Made by a program: the position numbers and the translations under genes | Notes under the pieces: generated by a model | What the model was told of the DNA's origin: nothing | The model's database searches: none | Seen by the model: the letters and a program-made list of their open reading frames with translations, nothing else | Source of the DNA: Verrucomicrobiia bacterium | GTDB taxonomy: Bacteria; Verrucomicrobiota; Verrucomicrobiia; Verrucomicrobiales; Akkermansiaceae | Assembly (NCBI GenBank): GCA_947462875.1 | Contig: CANHQJ010000004.1 | Coordinates: 1 to 64,000, forward strand | DNA length: 64,000 nucleotides | Direction of reading: 5' to 3' | Shown: one piece after another, positions 52,253 through 61,665 of the stretch | Numbering within the stretch: the first letter of the stretch is position 1 | Layout: the number at the start of each line of letters is the position of its first letter

Positions 52253-53290
52253 TTACTTGTCCTTCGGGGCGTCTTCCTTCGGCTTATCGTCCGATGGTTT
52301 TTGCGGTTCCGGCTTGGTGATTTCCGGCTTGTATTTCAGCAGAGGAACAAATTCGTTCGGAAGCTTTTTGCCACCGCCCAAAGTGAGTTCATACAGCCCT
52401 GCGACGGAAGCGGCTTCTTGCAGATGAAGGTAACCGGTCGAGTTCTTGTTTTCATCTTCTGTTTTCCACAACTTCATCGCCAATTGCACCTCGGGGCTGG
52501 CCATGTGAATGCGCATCACGGAGATCGCCGACTTGTCCGCGATCTCCTCCGTGGCGCCGATGTCGGCGACCATGGCGGTATTGTAGGCATTGAGAGCTTT
52601 GGATGATTGTTTCAACGCCTCATAGGCCTGGGCGACACAATAGGCGATCTGTGCCCGTTGGTAGGAAGGAAGTTTTTCCTGCAAACGCGCTTCGCCCAGT
52701 GCCACGAGACGATCCCATGACTTGGTGCGCACGGCGTCCCAGAACACATACACTTCCAGCTGGCGCAGGTGATGTTCGCGGGTGAGGCCGTCCTTGCGGA
52801 ATCCTTCCAACGCTTTCGAGAGGCTCTCCAGATCACCGAGGCGGCGCAGGCATTCGAGTTCGTAAAACGCGCCGAGCGTCGAGTAGTTGTTGTCCAGAGC
52901 GGAGGTCGGTTTGTACATCAATTTGGATTGCACGAACAGATCCTTCGCTTCGGCATACTTGCGTGCCTGGTAAAGCTCCATTGCATCGCGATAGACTTTC
53001 GGCTCGAGCAAGTACAAGGCCTGCACCGAGGAAAGGTTGATATCCTCGGTATCGATCGCCTGAGGAGTGGACTTGAAACGCACCATCGTCTTGGTGGCAG
53101 CGACCACGTAGATGTTATCCGAGGTGCCATCATCATAAATCAACAGGGCCGGTGCCTGTTGCGGAGCGACCGCGCCAGCCGCTGCGGCAGGAGCGGGAGC
53201 CGGGGCCGGAGCCGGGGCCGGAGCCGGTTGTGCGATGGCAGGCACTGCCAGCAGGAGCGCCGATGCGGAGAGGAAAAAAATGGTTTTCAT
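52253..53290 (-). CDS. Secreted TPR-like protein with Ala-Pro linker
   Basis: A 345-residue exported protein. The signal peptide covers residues 1-20. An Ala-Pro repeat (PAPAPAPAPAPA, from a 12-bp GC-rich DNA repeat near 53190-53225) follows, then a short beta domain (LLIYDDGTSDNIYVVAATKTMVRFK). TPR-like helical repeats (residues 100-290) and a lysine/proline-rich tail complete it. It sits 28 bases after a much larger TPR gene on the same strand, close to an exbB/exbD set, suggesting a shared envelope complex. Molecular function is unknown. Confidence 0.75.
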   Translation of the reverse strand: MKTIFFLSASALLLAVPAIAQPAPAPAPAPAPAPAAAAGAVAPQQAPALLIYDDGTSDNIYVVAATKTMVRFKSTPQAIDTEDINLSSVQALYLLEPKVYRDAMELYQARKYAEAKDLFVQSKLMYKPTSALDNNYSTLGAFYELECLRRLGDLESLSKALEGFRKDGLTREHHLRQLEVYVFWDAVRTKSWDRLVALGEARLQEKLPSYQRAQIAYCVAQAYEALKQSSKALNAYNTAMVADIGATEEIADKSAISVMRIHMASPEVQLAMKLWKTEDENKNSTGYLHLQEAASVAGLYELTLGGGKKLPNEFVPLLKYKPEITKPEPQKPSDDKPKEDAPKDK

Positions 53291-53318
53291 GACAAATCAG
53301 TGGGATGGGTTCTTCGAA

Positions 53319-56315
53319 TTATTGTTGCGCTTCCGCTTCTTTCTTCTGCTGGGCAAAGGACTTGATGCCGGGGCGGGCTTCGTACTCTTTCACGAGCTCT
53401 TCGACCGCATTCCACATTTGCTTCTCTTCCTGTGTCATCTTCTCGTAGATGCGACGGGTCGAGTCGACGTAGTTGTAGCCGCCGTTGTAGGCACCCTGAC
53501 GGTCTCCGGGCTTGCCATCGACGCCAGCCGCATCGCGCTCCCAAAGCAATTCCATCCAGCGTTTGCAGGCGGGTGCGGAGTATTGGATGGCACCGCGCTG
53601 GTTGCCGAAGCAGATCGACGAGTAGCTGAAAATCGCGTCGTTGATCTTGTTGCTTTTCTCGTAGGATTGAGCCAGCAGCATGTTGACCGGACCGGTGAAA
53701 ACGCTGAAATTGTTGGTTTTGCGATCCAGATAGATTTTCGCCTGTTCGTTGACCTTGTCCCACTCGCCTTTGGCGGCGAGCAATTCGATTTTCCGATAGA
53801 GGGCTTTTTCCTTCTGTGGCTTCTTCTCGGAATTGGCATAAATCTCCTCGAGATCCTTGATGCCGGTGTCGAGATCGGCAGGCGACTTGCTGCGGCCGAG
53901 AATGTCGGCGCGGCCAAACATGGCTTCGAACTTGTAGCCTCCGTCCTTGCGGCTCAGTGCCTCGGTGTAGTAGTCGAGCGCTTCGCGCGGAGCGCCGGTT
54001 TTTTCACGGATGAAATCGCCCACGCGCACCAGAATGAACGAGGTCAGGTCTTTCGGTGAGAACTCGGCCTTGAGCTCATTGAACAGCACTTTCACCATCG
54101 CTTCGGCCTTGCTGCGGTCCTGGCCTTCTTTGGTACCCTTGAGTTGCTCCTCGAATACACCGATCACGGCCATGCGCAGCAGTGCGCGGGCAACGGTGTC
54201 CTTGGCCTGGATTTTCGGGAAGTTGTAGTAGTGCTCTTTGAGTTCATCCGCCGAATGCTTGCTGAGGTAAAATTCCGTGTAGGAACCGATCGCCTCTTCC
54301 AGACCGCGCGACATCGGGTCACTGGCCATCTCGGCGATCACATCGCGCAGGCGGTCCAGACCTTCGTCACCGCGACCTGCGGCATCCATCGAGTAAATGC
54401 CCGCCACAGCCGCCTGCGTGCGATAGGGAGAACCGTCAGCGTATTCCTTCCAGAACTTGTCGATCCAGGGCACTCCGTCTTTCAGGCGTGGATTGGGCTC
54501 TTTCGGGTTGCCTTTCTCACCGAGCATGGCGATGAGGAGATAGACCGATTCACCGGCGACCATTTTCGCGCCACGGCGCTCTGCCAGCTCGAACCCTTTT
54601 TTGTAGTATGTCTCGGCTTCATCCTTGCGCAGTTCGGCGAGGTGGACATTGCCTTTCAGGTTGAAGGCGAGGTCCAGCACTTCGGTCTGCGGGAATTCTT
54701 TTTCGAGACGATCGATTTTCTCCAACGCAGGCGCGTATTCGCTCTCCGCGTAGTGGCAGGTCGCGCGGTCAAACAAAGCGAAGGGAAGATACGGATTTTT
54801 GCCCGCCTCGGGGTATTCTTTCAAGAAGGCATCCAGCAATACCGCTGCTTTGGCGAAATCCTGCAGCTTCGCGAGGTTCGAGCCCTGGAAGAACAAAGCC
54901 GCCTGACGGAATTTCGATTTGGGATACTCCGTGACATGCTGGTCAAGGAATGCCTGTGCCTTTTCGTATTGTCCCTCGTAGTAATAGGAGCCGCCGAGCA
55001 CGTGGAGGCAGATGTCGTGTTGCTCGGAACCCTTTTCGAGTTTGTCGATGATCACGGTGGCCACTTCGATGCACTTCTTGTATTCGCCCTCGTAGAAAAG
55101 CGAGGTGAGCATCATGCGGCGCACGGCGGGCACGTGTTCCGAGGTCGGGAACACCTTGAGGAAGACTTGGCCGTATTTTTCCGTGGTCAGCACTTCACCC
55201 ACGAGCGAGCTGGTGCGGATCAGCTGGAACAAGTTGTTCTCGCGCTTCTCGTGCTTGGGGTAATACAGTTCCAGATTCTCGTATGCGGCAAAGGCACCGC
55301 GGGCGTTGCCATTGATTTCGTGAATGTAGGCTAGAGCCAGCAACTGGGTGATCTCGGGATTCTTGGTCTCGCGAGATGCCGCGCTCACGTTGTCCTCGGC
55401 AGCTTTCAGTTTGTCAGCGGAAATCGAGCGAGTGCCATCCATGACACCGCGGCGTTTGCCAATCATGGCCTTGCGGACCTTGACGTCATCGAGCGTGACT
55501 TCGGTAGGGGCCACCATCTGGTAAAGAACGATGGAGGCGCGCTCCATGTTTGCCGAGTAGGCATCGTGGGCGAGCTTGAGGAACAGGCGGTTGAACTCCT
55601 GCATCTCAAACGGCTCGATCATGATGTCCGAGCGGTTTTTGTTGATGAAATCGAGAATGGCCTGCTCGTTGCCCTTGTCGATGGCGGCGGTCACGAAAGC
55701 CTGGAAACCGGCGACGATACCGGCATCCGGAGTCGGGAAAATTTCCTTGTTTTTGATGGCGATCTCGAGATTTTCCATGCCTTCCGGCAGCTTGCCCAGC
55801 TTGAAGTAGCAGATGCAGAGATTGATGTGGAAGGCTCCTTTGGAATACTGGTCCTTGCCACGTTCCGTGCTGCGCTCTTCGAGGAATTTTTTGTACTGAC
55901 GGATGGCCAGATCGAACTGCTCGGCGCCGAGAGCGGCATCGCCCCACTTGAGCAAGGCCAGTTTGTGATAGATGTTGCCCGCGCCATCCTTATCGGGCGG
56001 ATAGTCGCGATAGCAGGTCTCGAAGGCCTTCATCGCTTCGTCGAACTGGTTCAACTTGCTGTGGCAAATGCCTTTGCGGTAGTGGAGCACGCCGATTTTG
56101 GAACCGTAGAGCGTTTTGAGATTGGGTTTGCCGACAGCGGCGGTGAGTTGTTGCAACGCCTCGGCCCATTTGTTGGCTTCCATGTTGGTGAGCGACTTGG
56201 AAACCAGTTCATCCAGGCTTTCACCTGCCTGGGCGTGAAGGAGAGGGGTGCCGACCACGGCAACCGAGGCGCCCAGCAGGCAGGCGCGGTAGAAGGAATG
56301 TGAGGAAGAGTTCAT
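53319..56315 (-). CDS. Large periplasmic TPR-repeat protein
   Basis: A 998-residue exported scaffold. After a signal peptide (LGASVAVVGTPLLHAQA) nearly the whole length is TPR-type helical repeats (EALQQLTAAVGKP, KALETCY-like, YEGQYEKAQAFLDQHVTEYPKSKFRQAALFFQGSN), in the style of YbgF/BamD-like or Tol-associated proteins. It lies 168 bases downstream of the exbB-exbD-exbD genes, behind a terminator, and is likely expressed separately. I start at ATG 56315; upstream in-frame codons to 56432 do not fit a signal peptide. Partners unknown. Confidence 0.82.
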   Translation of the reverse strand: MNSSSHSFYRACLLGASVAVVGTPLLHAQAGESLDELVSKSLTNMEANKWAEALQQLTAAVGKPNLKTLYGSKIGVLHYRKGICHSKLNQFDEAMKAFETCYRDYPPDKDGAGNIYHKLALLKWGDAALGAEQFDLAIRQYKKFLEERSTERGKDQYSKGAFHINLCICYFKLGKLPEGMENLEIAIKNKEIFPTPDAGIVAGFQAFVTAAIDKGNEQAILDFINKNRSDIMIEPFEMQEFNRLFLKLAHDAYSANMERASIVLYQMVAPTEVTLDDVKVRKAMIGKRRGVMDGTRSISADKLKAAEDNVSAASRETKNPEITQLLALAYIHEINGNARGAFAAYENLELYYPKHEKRENNLFQLIRTSSLVGEVLTTEKYGQVFLKVFPTSEHVPAVRRMMLTSLFYEGEYKKCIEVATVIIDKLEKGSEQHDICLHVLGGSYYYEGQYEKAQAFLDQHVTEYPKSKFRQAALFFQGSNLAKLQDFAKAAVLLDAFLKEYPEAGKNPYLPFALFDRATCHYAESEYAPALEKIDRLEKEFPQTEVLDLAFNLKGNVHLAELRKDEAETYYKKGFELAERRGAKMVAGESVYLLIAMLGEKGNPKEPNPRLKDGVPWIDKFWKEYADGSPYRTQAAVAGIYSMDAAGRGDEGLDRLRDVIAEMASDPMSRGLEEAIGSYTEFYLSKHSADELKEHYYNFPKIQAKDTVARALLRMAVIGVFEEQLKGTKEGQDRSKAEAMVKVLFNELKAEFSPKDLTSFILVRVGDFIREKTGAPREALDYYTEALSRKDGGYKFEAMFGRADILGRSKSPADLDTGIKDLEEIYANSEKKPQKEKALYRKIELLAAKGEWDKVNEQAKIYLDRKTNNFSVFTGPVNMLLAQSYEKSNKINDAIFSYSSICFGNQRGAIQYSAPACKRWMELLWERDAAGVDGKPGDRQGAYNGGYNYVDSTRRIYEKMTQEEKQMWNAVEELVKEYEARPGIKSFAQQKKEAEAQQ

Positions 56316-56410
56316 AGCGAGGAATTTTTGAGTTGTGAGAAAGATACTGGGATACGTGAAATCAGCAAGTAGGTTCGTAGGGAGTAACGCATCTGGTGAG
56401 GAAAATCTTG

Positions 56411-56464
56411 GAAGAAAAAAAAGCCGGGGCAATCGGTCCGCAGGGGCGGACGGGCGACCCCGGC
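56411..56464 (-). terminator. Rho-independent terminator of the exbB-exbD-exbD genes
   Basis: On the minus strand the long stem GCCGGGG.../...CCCCGGC with an inner GTCCGC/GCGGAC hairpin is followed by TTTTTTTTC. It lies 20 bases after the second exbD stop and separates that operon from the large TPR gene. Confidence 0.93.
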
Positions 56465-56483
56465 GATCAGGAAAAAACTAGGG

Positions 56484-56948
56484 TCAGTCCACCAGATCCG
56501 TGAAGGTCACCGAACTAATTCCTGCGCCGACAAGGGCATTGAGCACGTCAATCACGCGCTGCTGATTGGCGCCACCATCCACCCACATTTGCACAAGAGG
56601 TTTTTTGCCGCCGGAATTGGCGCCAGCGACATACAAGGTCAATTGTTGCGTGAGCATGGGCAGGACGCGCACAGTGGTATCGGTATCGAGCATCTGTTGG
56701 CTGCTGCCGGCTCCGGTGTAGATCGCACCGCTGGCATCCACCTTGATGAAAAGAGGGTCGATGTCGGGCATTTCCGCATCACTGGGTGCCGATGCTGGCA
56801 AGGCCAGAGGCACGTCCACTTCCTTCTTCTGAATGGTGGTGGCAACGAGGAAGTAAATGAGCAGCAGGAAGCAGACGTCAATCAGAGACGAGATATCGAG
56901 AGCGGGAAGCGCTTCATCGGCGGATTGGTATTTTCTATGGCGAGCCAT
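56484..56948 (-). CDS. exbD: ExbD/TolR-family biopolymer transport protein
   Basis: A 154-residue inner-membrane protein with one N-terminal helix bearing the proton-carrying aspartate (ISSLIDVCFLLLIYFLVATTI) and a periplasmic domain. It works with ExbB/TolQ to turn proton flow into mechanical work on an envelope partner. It is the second of two exbD-type genes (18 bases after the first), as often seen in Verrucomicrobia. Confidence 0.93.
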   Translation of the reverse strand: MARHRKYQSADEALPALDISSLIDVCFLLLIYFLVATTIQKKEVDVPLALPASAPSDAEMPDIDPLFIKVDASGAIYTGAGSSQQMLDTDTTVRVLPMLTQQLTLYVAGANSGGKKPLVQMWVDGGANQQRVIDVLNALVGAGISSVTFTDLVD

Positions 56949-56966
56949 GTTAGGGGATGGGTTGGG

Positions 56967-57413
56967 TTATTTGTCGGTGGAGTAAGTGGCGAACATGACC
57001 TGATCCACACCTGCTTTGGCGGAGGCGGCGATGACCTTGCGCGAAAATTTGAAAACGGCATCCTTGTCACCTCTCAGGTGAAGTTTGGATTTGTAGCTTT
57101 TGAGGTCGTTTTCCTCTTTCGCTTTTTTTACCATATCAAAAATGTCTTCGTCTGAGGCCAAGGGCTGTCCGCGTTCGGTTGCGTATGTGCCATCTTTGAA
57201 AACGTTCACCACGATCCGTCCGTTTTTGTCTTCTTGTTTTTTACCAAAGCTGGCCACGGGAGGTCTCACGTCCGAGTCTTGTTTCACAATCGCCTGGCTG
57301 GAATTAACCACGAAGAAAATGAGCAGGAGGAATACCATGTCAATCATGGGAGACATGTCCAGAGCGCACTCGTCGCTATCGCCCGCAGTTGCTTCACGAA
57401 GTTTGGATGACAT
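56967..57413 (-). CDS. exbD: ExbD/TolR-family biopolymer transport protein
   Basis: A 148-residue ExbD paralogue. The membrane helix DMSPMIDMVFLLLIFFVV holds the conserved aspartate, and VARPPV-like and periplasmic segments follow. I start at ATG 57413 (MSSKLREAT), leaving a 78-base gap to exbB that holds a strong hairpin. With the next gene it forms a two-ExbD stator. Confidence 0.93.
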   Translation of the reverse strand: MSSKLREATAGDSDECALDMSPMIDMVFLLLIFFVVNSSQAIVKQDSDVRPPVASFGKKQEDKNGRIVVNVFKDGTYATERGQPLASDEDIFDMVKKAKEENDLKSYKSKLHLRGDKDAVFKFSRKVIAASAKAGVDQVMFATYSTDK

Positions 57414-57447
57414 ATTTTTTTGGGTTGAAGGTGATGATTGTAAGGGT

Positions 57448-57480
57448 GGTGCCCCCTGCCTCACGGGAGTAGGGGGCGCG
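57448..57480 (-). promoter_or_regulatory. Intercistronic hairpin between exbB and exbD
   Basis: GCGCCCCCT pairs with AGGGGGCAC-type sequence (minus strand) around a loop containing CTCCCGTGAGG, just after the exbB stop. No T-run follows. This could set a higher ExbB:ExbD ratio by mRNA stabilisation or partial termination, which would suit the known excess of ExbB (5:2) in the complex. Confidence 0.55.
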
Positions 57481-57491
57481 TCACCCTAGGA

Positions 57492-58289
57492 TCAAACGGC
57501 GATGCCTTCGGGAATCTTAGCATAAATGGTATCCGCATTCACTGTGGCGGTGGCGGCGTTCATCATGTCTTCGGCAGCTTTGATCGAGTCCGCAGTGAGT
57601 GCCGTGAGCTGGTTTTTGAAGTAGAAGAACATCGAAATACAAGGAATGGCGTTCACCAGACCCCAGAGCGTTGTCAACAGAGCGACGGAGATGTCACCGG
57701 CAAGCTGCGAAGGGTCGGCGGAGCCGGATTCAGCGAGGGTGCCGAAGCAACCCACCATCCCGATAACAGTTCCGAGCAGACCCAACATCGGTGATGCCTG
57801 AGCGCAGAGGGAGATGTAGTTGATCCAGATCATCGACTTGCGGGTTTCGTTGGTGCTGAAATCGGCCATGGCATCTTCCACTTGATCGCGGCCGAGATCT
57901 TCCGGGCGTGTGGCATCGATGTTTGGGAACGAATAGGCCACCAAACGACCGAGGTAGCTCGGGTGGGATGCCGCCAACTCGATGGCGGAGCGCACGCGCA
58001 CGTTGGCCATGTGGTCCATCAGTGCCATTTTGAGGTCATCGGGGCAATACTTGGCTTTCGTCAAGTTCATGAAGCAAAACACGCTCAGGGCAATGAAGGC
58101 CACAATGGCGGCACCGATGAAAAGCATGGTCGGACCACCATCAATCACCCATTTCGTCAGGAGGGTTTTTTTCTCTACGGTTGCGGGTGCCGCAGCCGCT
58201 TGTGCAAACAATGCCGGCATCGTGACGAGACCAGTGGTGACAATTGCGGCAACCAACTTGGTGCGCGACGTAACGAATTTTTCAATCAT
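57492..58289 (-). CDS. exbB: MotA/TolQ/ExbB proton channel protein
   Basis: A 265-residue inner-membrane protein. A signal-like or first hydrophobic segment (residues 14-32) precedes three canonical helices. The first lies at about residues 50-75. The pair LGLLGTVIGMVGCFGTLA and ISVALLTTLWGLVNAIPCISMFFYF line the proton path with conserved threonines. It pairs with the two ExbD proteins downstream. It is divergent from uxaC across 204 bases (58290-58493), an AT-rich stretch that must hold both promoters, though I cannot place them confidently. Confidence 0.93.
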   Translation of the reverse strand: MIEKFVTSRTKLVAAIVTTGLVTMPALFAQAAAAPATVEKKTLLTKWVIDGGPTMLFIGAAIVAFIALSVFCFMNLTKAKYCPDDLKMALMDHMANVRVRSAIELAASHPSYLGRLVAYSFPNIDATRPEDLGRDQVEDAMADFSTNETRKSMIWINYISLCAQASPMLGLLGTVIGMVGCFGTLAESGSADPSQLAGDISVALLTTLWGLVNAIPCISMFFYFKNQLTALTADSIKAAEDMMNAATATVNADTIYAKIPEGIAV

Positions 58290-58493
58290 AGGATTTTGTA
58301 GTGGTTGATAGTGTGTGCAGGGCGTTTCTTCCCAATTTTGCGGGATTCGACAAGAAAGAATTTATAAATTTTCACAAACGCACTTCTTTGTTGACAATGA
58401 ATCAACGGATCTGCCGCCGGAATCCTTAGTCATATCGGTGACAAAAGCGCTGCTTTACATCCGTATCATACCGCCATTAATCTCCGCCCATCC

Positions 58494-59891
58494 ATGAATT
58501 ATCTGCACGACGACTTCTTCCTGCTCAGTGCCACGGCAAAAAAATTGTATCACGAGGTGGCGGCCCACGCGCCGATTTATGATTACCACTGCCATCTCTC
58601 TCCTGCGGAAATCGCCGGCAACCACCGCTGGCAGAATATCACCGAGCTATGGCTGGGCGGCGATCACTACAAGTGGCGGCTGATGCGCGCGAATGGCATC
58701 TCCGAGCGTCTCATCACCGGTGATGCCAGCCCACGGGAGAAATTCCAGGCATGGGCGGAAACGGTTCCCTACACCTTGCGCAATCCCATGCATCACTGGG
58801 TTCACATGGAGCTGCGCCGCTATTTCGGCATCGGGGAATTGCTCACGCCCGATTCCGCAGAGTCGATCTGGCAACGTTGCAATGCGGCTCTCGCCGAAGA
58901 AGATTTTTGCGTGCACGGCATTTTGCAAAAATTCCGCGTCGAGATGGTGGGCACCACCGATGACCCCGCCGATCCGCTCGATCACCATCACGCCATCCGC
59001 GCTGCGGGCTTGCCGACGAAAGTGCTGCCCACGTTCCGTCCCGACAAGGCCTTCGCTGTCGATCAAGGCCCGGCCTACCGCGCATGGGTCGGAAAACTCG
59101 CCGCAACCTGCGGCAAGGAGATTTCCACGTTGGACGGGCTCTGTGCCGCCCTGCGCCAGCGTCACGATGACTTCCACGCCGCCGGCGCGCGCATGTCCGA
59201 TCACGGTCTCGATCACTGCCCCGCCTGCGACTGCGATGAGGCCACCGCCGCCGCCATTTTCCAAAAAGCCCTCAGCGGTGCCGCCGTCAGTGCCGAGGAA
59301 AAAGAAAAATTCACCCACTACCTCATGGTCCTCTTCGGCGAGCTGGATGCCGAGAAAGGCTGGACCAAACAGCTTCACCTCGGCCCCTTCCGCAATGTGA
59401 ACTCCCGCATGGCAAGCAAGCTCGGGCCCGACAGCGGCTTCGACACCATCGGCGATAGCGGCCAAGGCCATGGCCTCGTTCATTACCTCGATGCCCTCGC
59501 TTCCCGCGACAAGCTCCCCGGTGTGATCCTTTACAACATCAACCCGCGTGACAATTATCTCTTCGCCGCCCTCACCGGCGCCTTCCAGGACGGCACCCGC
59601 GCCGGGAAAATCCAGTTCGGTTCCGGCTGGTGGTTCCTCGATCAAAAGGACGGCATGGAGCAGCAACTCAACGCCCTGTGCTCCACCGCGCTGCTCTCCC
59701 GCTTCGTCGGCATGCTCACGGACTCGCGCAGTTTCCTCTCCTTCCCGCGCCACGAGTATTTCCGCCGCATCCTCTGCAACATGATCGGCGGCGAGGCGGA
59801 CCGCGGCGAACTGCCGAACGATTTTCCCGTGCTGGCCAAACTCATCGGCGATGTCTGCTCGGAAAATGCCAAACAAATGATCGGCCTCTAA
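58494..59891 (+). CDS. uxaC: Glucuronate (uronate) isomerase
   Basis: Amidohydrolase-superfamily isomerase converting D-glucuronate to D-fructuronate and D-galacturonate to D-tagaturonate. The metal-site His32-x-His34 is in YDYHCHLSP. FRVEMVGTTDDPADPLDHH, TFRPDKAF, HLGPFRNVNSRM, and FPRHEYFRRILCNMIGG are family blocks. The 465 residues are standard. No uxaA, uxaB, uxuA or uxuB gene is nearby, so it stands alone. Confidence 0.96.
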   Translation: MNYLHDDFFLLSATAKKLYHEVAAHAPIYDYHCHLSPAEIAGNHRWQNITELWLGGDHYKWRLMRANGISERLITGDASPREKFQAWAETVPYTLRNPMHHWVHMELRRYFGIGELLTPDSAESIWQRCNAALAEEDFCVHGILQKFRVEMVGTTDDPADPLDHHHAIRAAGLPTKVLPTFRPDKAFAVDQGPAYRAWVGKLAATCGKEISTLDGLCAALRQRHDDFHAAGARMSDHGLDHCPACDCDEATAAAIFQKALSGAAVSAEEKEKFTHYLMVLFGELDAEKGWTKQLHLGPFRNVNSRMASKLGPDSGFDTIGDSGQGHGLVHYLDALASRDKLPGVILYNINPRDNYLFAALTGAFQDGTRAGKIQFGSGWWFLDQKDGMEQQLNALCSTALLSRFVGMLTDSRSFLSFPRHEYFRRILCNMIGGEADRGELPNDFPVLAKLIGDVCSENAKQMIGL

Positions 59892-59904
59892 GCGTTAAAG
59901 AGCT

Positions 59905-60915
59905 GTGAAGAAACCCCTTCTCCTACTCTTGTGCTCCGCCGCATTGCTGCGCGCCGCGCCCCCGGCATCGGACGAGCTGCTCGTGGGCCTGCAAACCTGC
60001 ATGGAGACGGGTAAGGACGTCGCGCCGCTGCTGGAGCATCTCGATGACCTGCCCGCCGCCGAGATGAAAAAACTCTCCGCGTCCGTGGAGAAAGTCTGGC
60101 CACAGATCCGCGCGCAGTACGTTTCCGAGCTGGAAAAAACCGCCAAGGTGATCAGCTCCGGTCCGGAAAAAAACAAGAACCAGGCGCGCATCCGCGAGCT
60201 CCGCACGCAGTTCCAGGAAGTCTATCGGCTGGAAGAAGGGCCGATGAAGCCCTTGCTCAAAACCAAAAGCATGCCCGCCGTTGAGGAATTGCGCGCGCTG
60301 ATGTTGCCGAATCCGGAAACCGTCATCAAGGCGGGCGGCTCGAAGCTCGGGCAACTGCGCAAGGGAGCGATCATTCTCGCGACCTTCCGCGATGCCGTGC
60401 TCAACACCGAGCTCTCGACCATCCCCGCGGATGCGATGGCCACCTTGCAGGCGGCGGAAAAAAGGGCGGCGGATGAAATTTCCGGGCTCGATAAGGACGC
60501 CCTGCGCATCCTCGATATGAACGCGAAAACCGCCGCCAAAGACGAGGTGCCGGCGGAGGAAGTGAAGGGGATCGAGGAATGCAATCTGTGGCGCTTGCTG
60601 GTGGGCTTGAACGCGTGCGTTCTCGATCCGAAGCTCTGCGAAGCCGCGCGTGATCATTCGAAGGACATGGCGGAAAAAGGATTCTTCGCCCACGAGAGCC
60701 CTGTGCCCGGCAAGAAGACACCGTGGGATCGCGCCGCAAATTTCGGCACCAGCGCCTCAGGAGAAAACATCTTCGCCGGTTCCGATTCCTCCCACGCGGC
60801 CAACAGCGGCTGGTTCTACTCGCCCGGGCATCACAAAAACATGTTCAGTCCCGGCCAAAACCGCATCGGGCTCGGTCAGCATGGCAATCACTGGACGCAG
60901 TTGTTCGGGCGTTGA
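59905..60915 (+). CDS. Secreted CAP (SCP/PR-1) domain protein
   Basis: A 336-residue exported protein starting at GTG 59905. The signal peptide is residues 1-18. Residues 20-215 are helical and charged. The C-terminal 120 residues form a CAP domain: ARDHSKDMAEKGFFAHESPVPGKKTPWDRAANFG, GENIFAG, and SPGHHKNMFSPGQNRIGLG, with the His and Glu pairs of the CAP cavity. Bacterial CAP proteins are of unclear function. It begins 13 bases after uxaC but is probably unrelated in role. Confidence 0.87.
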   Translation: MKKPLLLLLCSAALLRAAPPASDELLVGLQTCMETGKDVAPLLEHLDDLPAAEMKKLSASVEKVWPQIRAQYVSELEKTAKVISSGPEKNKNQARIRELRTQFQEVYRLEEGPMKPLLKTKSMPAVEELRALMLPNPETVIKAGGSKLGQLRKGAIILATFRDAVLNTELSTIPADAMATLQAAEKRAADEISGLDKDALRILDMNAKTAAKDEVPAEEVKGIEECNLWRLLVGLNACVLDPKLCEAARDHSKDMAEKGFFAHESPVPGKKTPWDRAANFGTSASGENIFAGSDSSHAANSGWFYSPGHHKNMFSPGQNRIGLGQHGNHWTQLFGR

Positions 60916-60921
60916 CACCGG

Positions 60922-60943
60922 ATTTCTGATTTCTGACTGGTCG
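60922..60943. repeat. Short heptanucleotide array after a stop codon
   Basis: ATTTCTG, ATTTCTG, ACTGGTC, beginning 6 bases after the CAP-gene stop. The third unit equals the unit at 44701-44721. It is a weak, mixed array, but its position matches the other arrays. Confidence 0.55.
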
Positions 60944-60984
60944 GGAATGATTGACGAGCCCGGCTTGCTGCGCTAGAAGCGCTC

Positions 60985-61665
60985 ATGCAGTTGGCCTTAT
61001 TGGAAGCGAGTGGCATTGTCGAGCAGGGTGGACCGATCGTGTGGATTCAGCTGGGTTTGGGCGTGTTTGGTGCCATTTTTATCGTGGAGCGGATGTTTTT
61101 TTTCCATCGCGCCCGTGTCAATGTGGCGGATTTGTTGATCGGCCTGGGGAATCACGTGAAAAAAAAGGCGTTTGCGGAAGCGCGGCATGAGGCGGCGCGG
61201 GCTCCGGGCCCTGTGGCGCGGGTGGCGCATGCGGTGCTGTTGCGCGCCGATCTGCCGCGCGCCGATTTGCGTGATATCGCGCAGGAGGCGGGGCAGCTGG
61301 AGGTGCCGCGGTTGGAGCGCAATGTGCGTGCTATTTTGGGCATTGCCTTGTTGGCCCCGCTGATGGGAATGCTGGGCACGATTTTGGGACTGATTGATGT
61401 GTTTCAAAAGATGAATGAGCGCGGTGGTTTTGCCGGGCCGGCGGAACTGTCCGGGGGTGTGTTTCAGTCTCTCATCACCACGGCTCTGGGCTTGGTGATC
61501 GCGATTGTGATGTATTTATTTTATCTGTATTTTCTCGGTCGTGCGCGTCGTCTGATCCATCGGCTGGAGCGTGCGGGGATTGAGACGGTGAATTTGATTT
61601 GTGATGCGCGCTGGGAGGACCAACGCGCGGCGCAGGAGGAGAAGGCGAAGGAGGGCAAGGGATGA
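60985..61665 (+). CDS. exbB: MotA/TolQ/ExbB proton channel protein
   Basis: A 226-residue inner-membrane protein with three helices: IVWIQLGLGVFGAIFIVERMFFF, LGIALLAPLMGMLGTILGLIDVF, and LITTALGLVIAIVMYLFYLYFLG. The pore threonines (GMLGT, LITTALG) are present. It overlaps the following ExbD-like gene by 4 bases and heads a three-gene ExbB-ExbD-TonB-like set, separate from the cluster at 56484-58289. Confidence 0.9.
   Translation: MQLALLEASGIVEQGGPIVWIQLGLGVFGAIFIVERMFFFHRARVNVADLLIGLGNHVKKKAFAEARHEAARAPGPVARVAHAVLLRADLPRADLRDIAQEAGQLEVPRLERNVRAILGIALLAPLMGMLGTILGLIDVFQKMNERGGFAGPAELSGGVFQSLITTALGLVIAIVMYLFYLYFLGRARRLIHRLERAGIETVNLICDARWEDQRAAQEEKAKEGKG

Noticed and set aside
58391-58420. 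Sigma-70 promoter with TTGACA for uxaC
   Set aside because: TTGACA is present at 58391-58396 but no acceptable -10 element lies 16-18 bases downstream.
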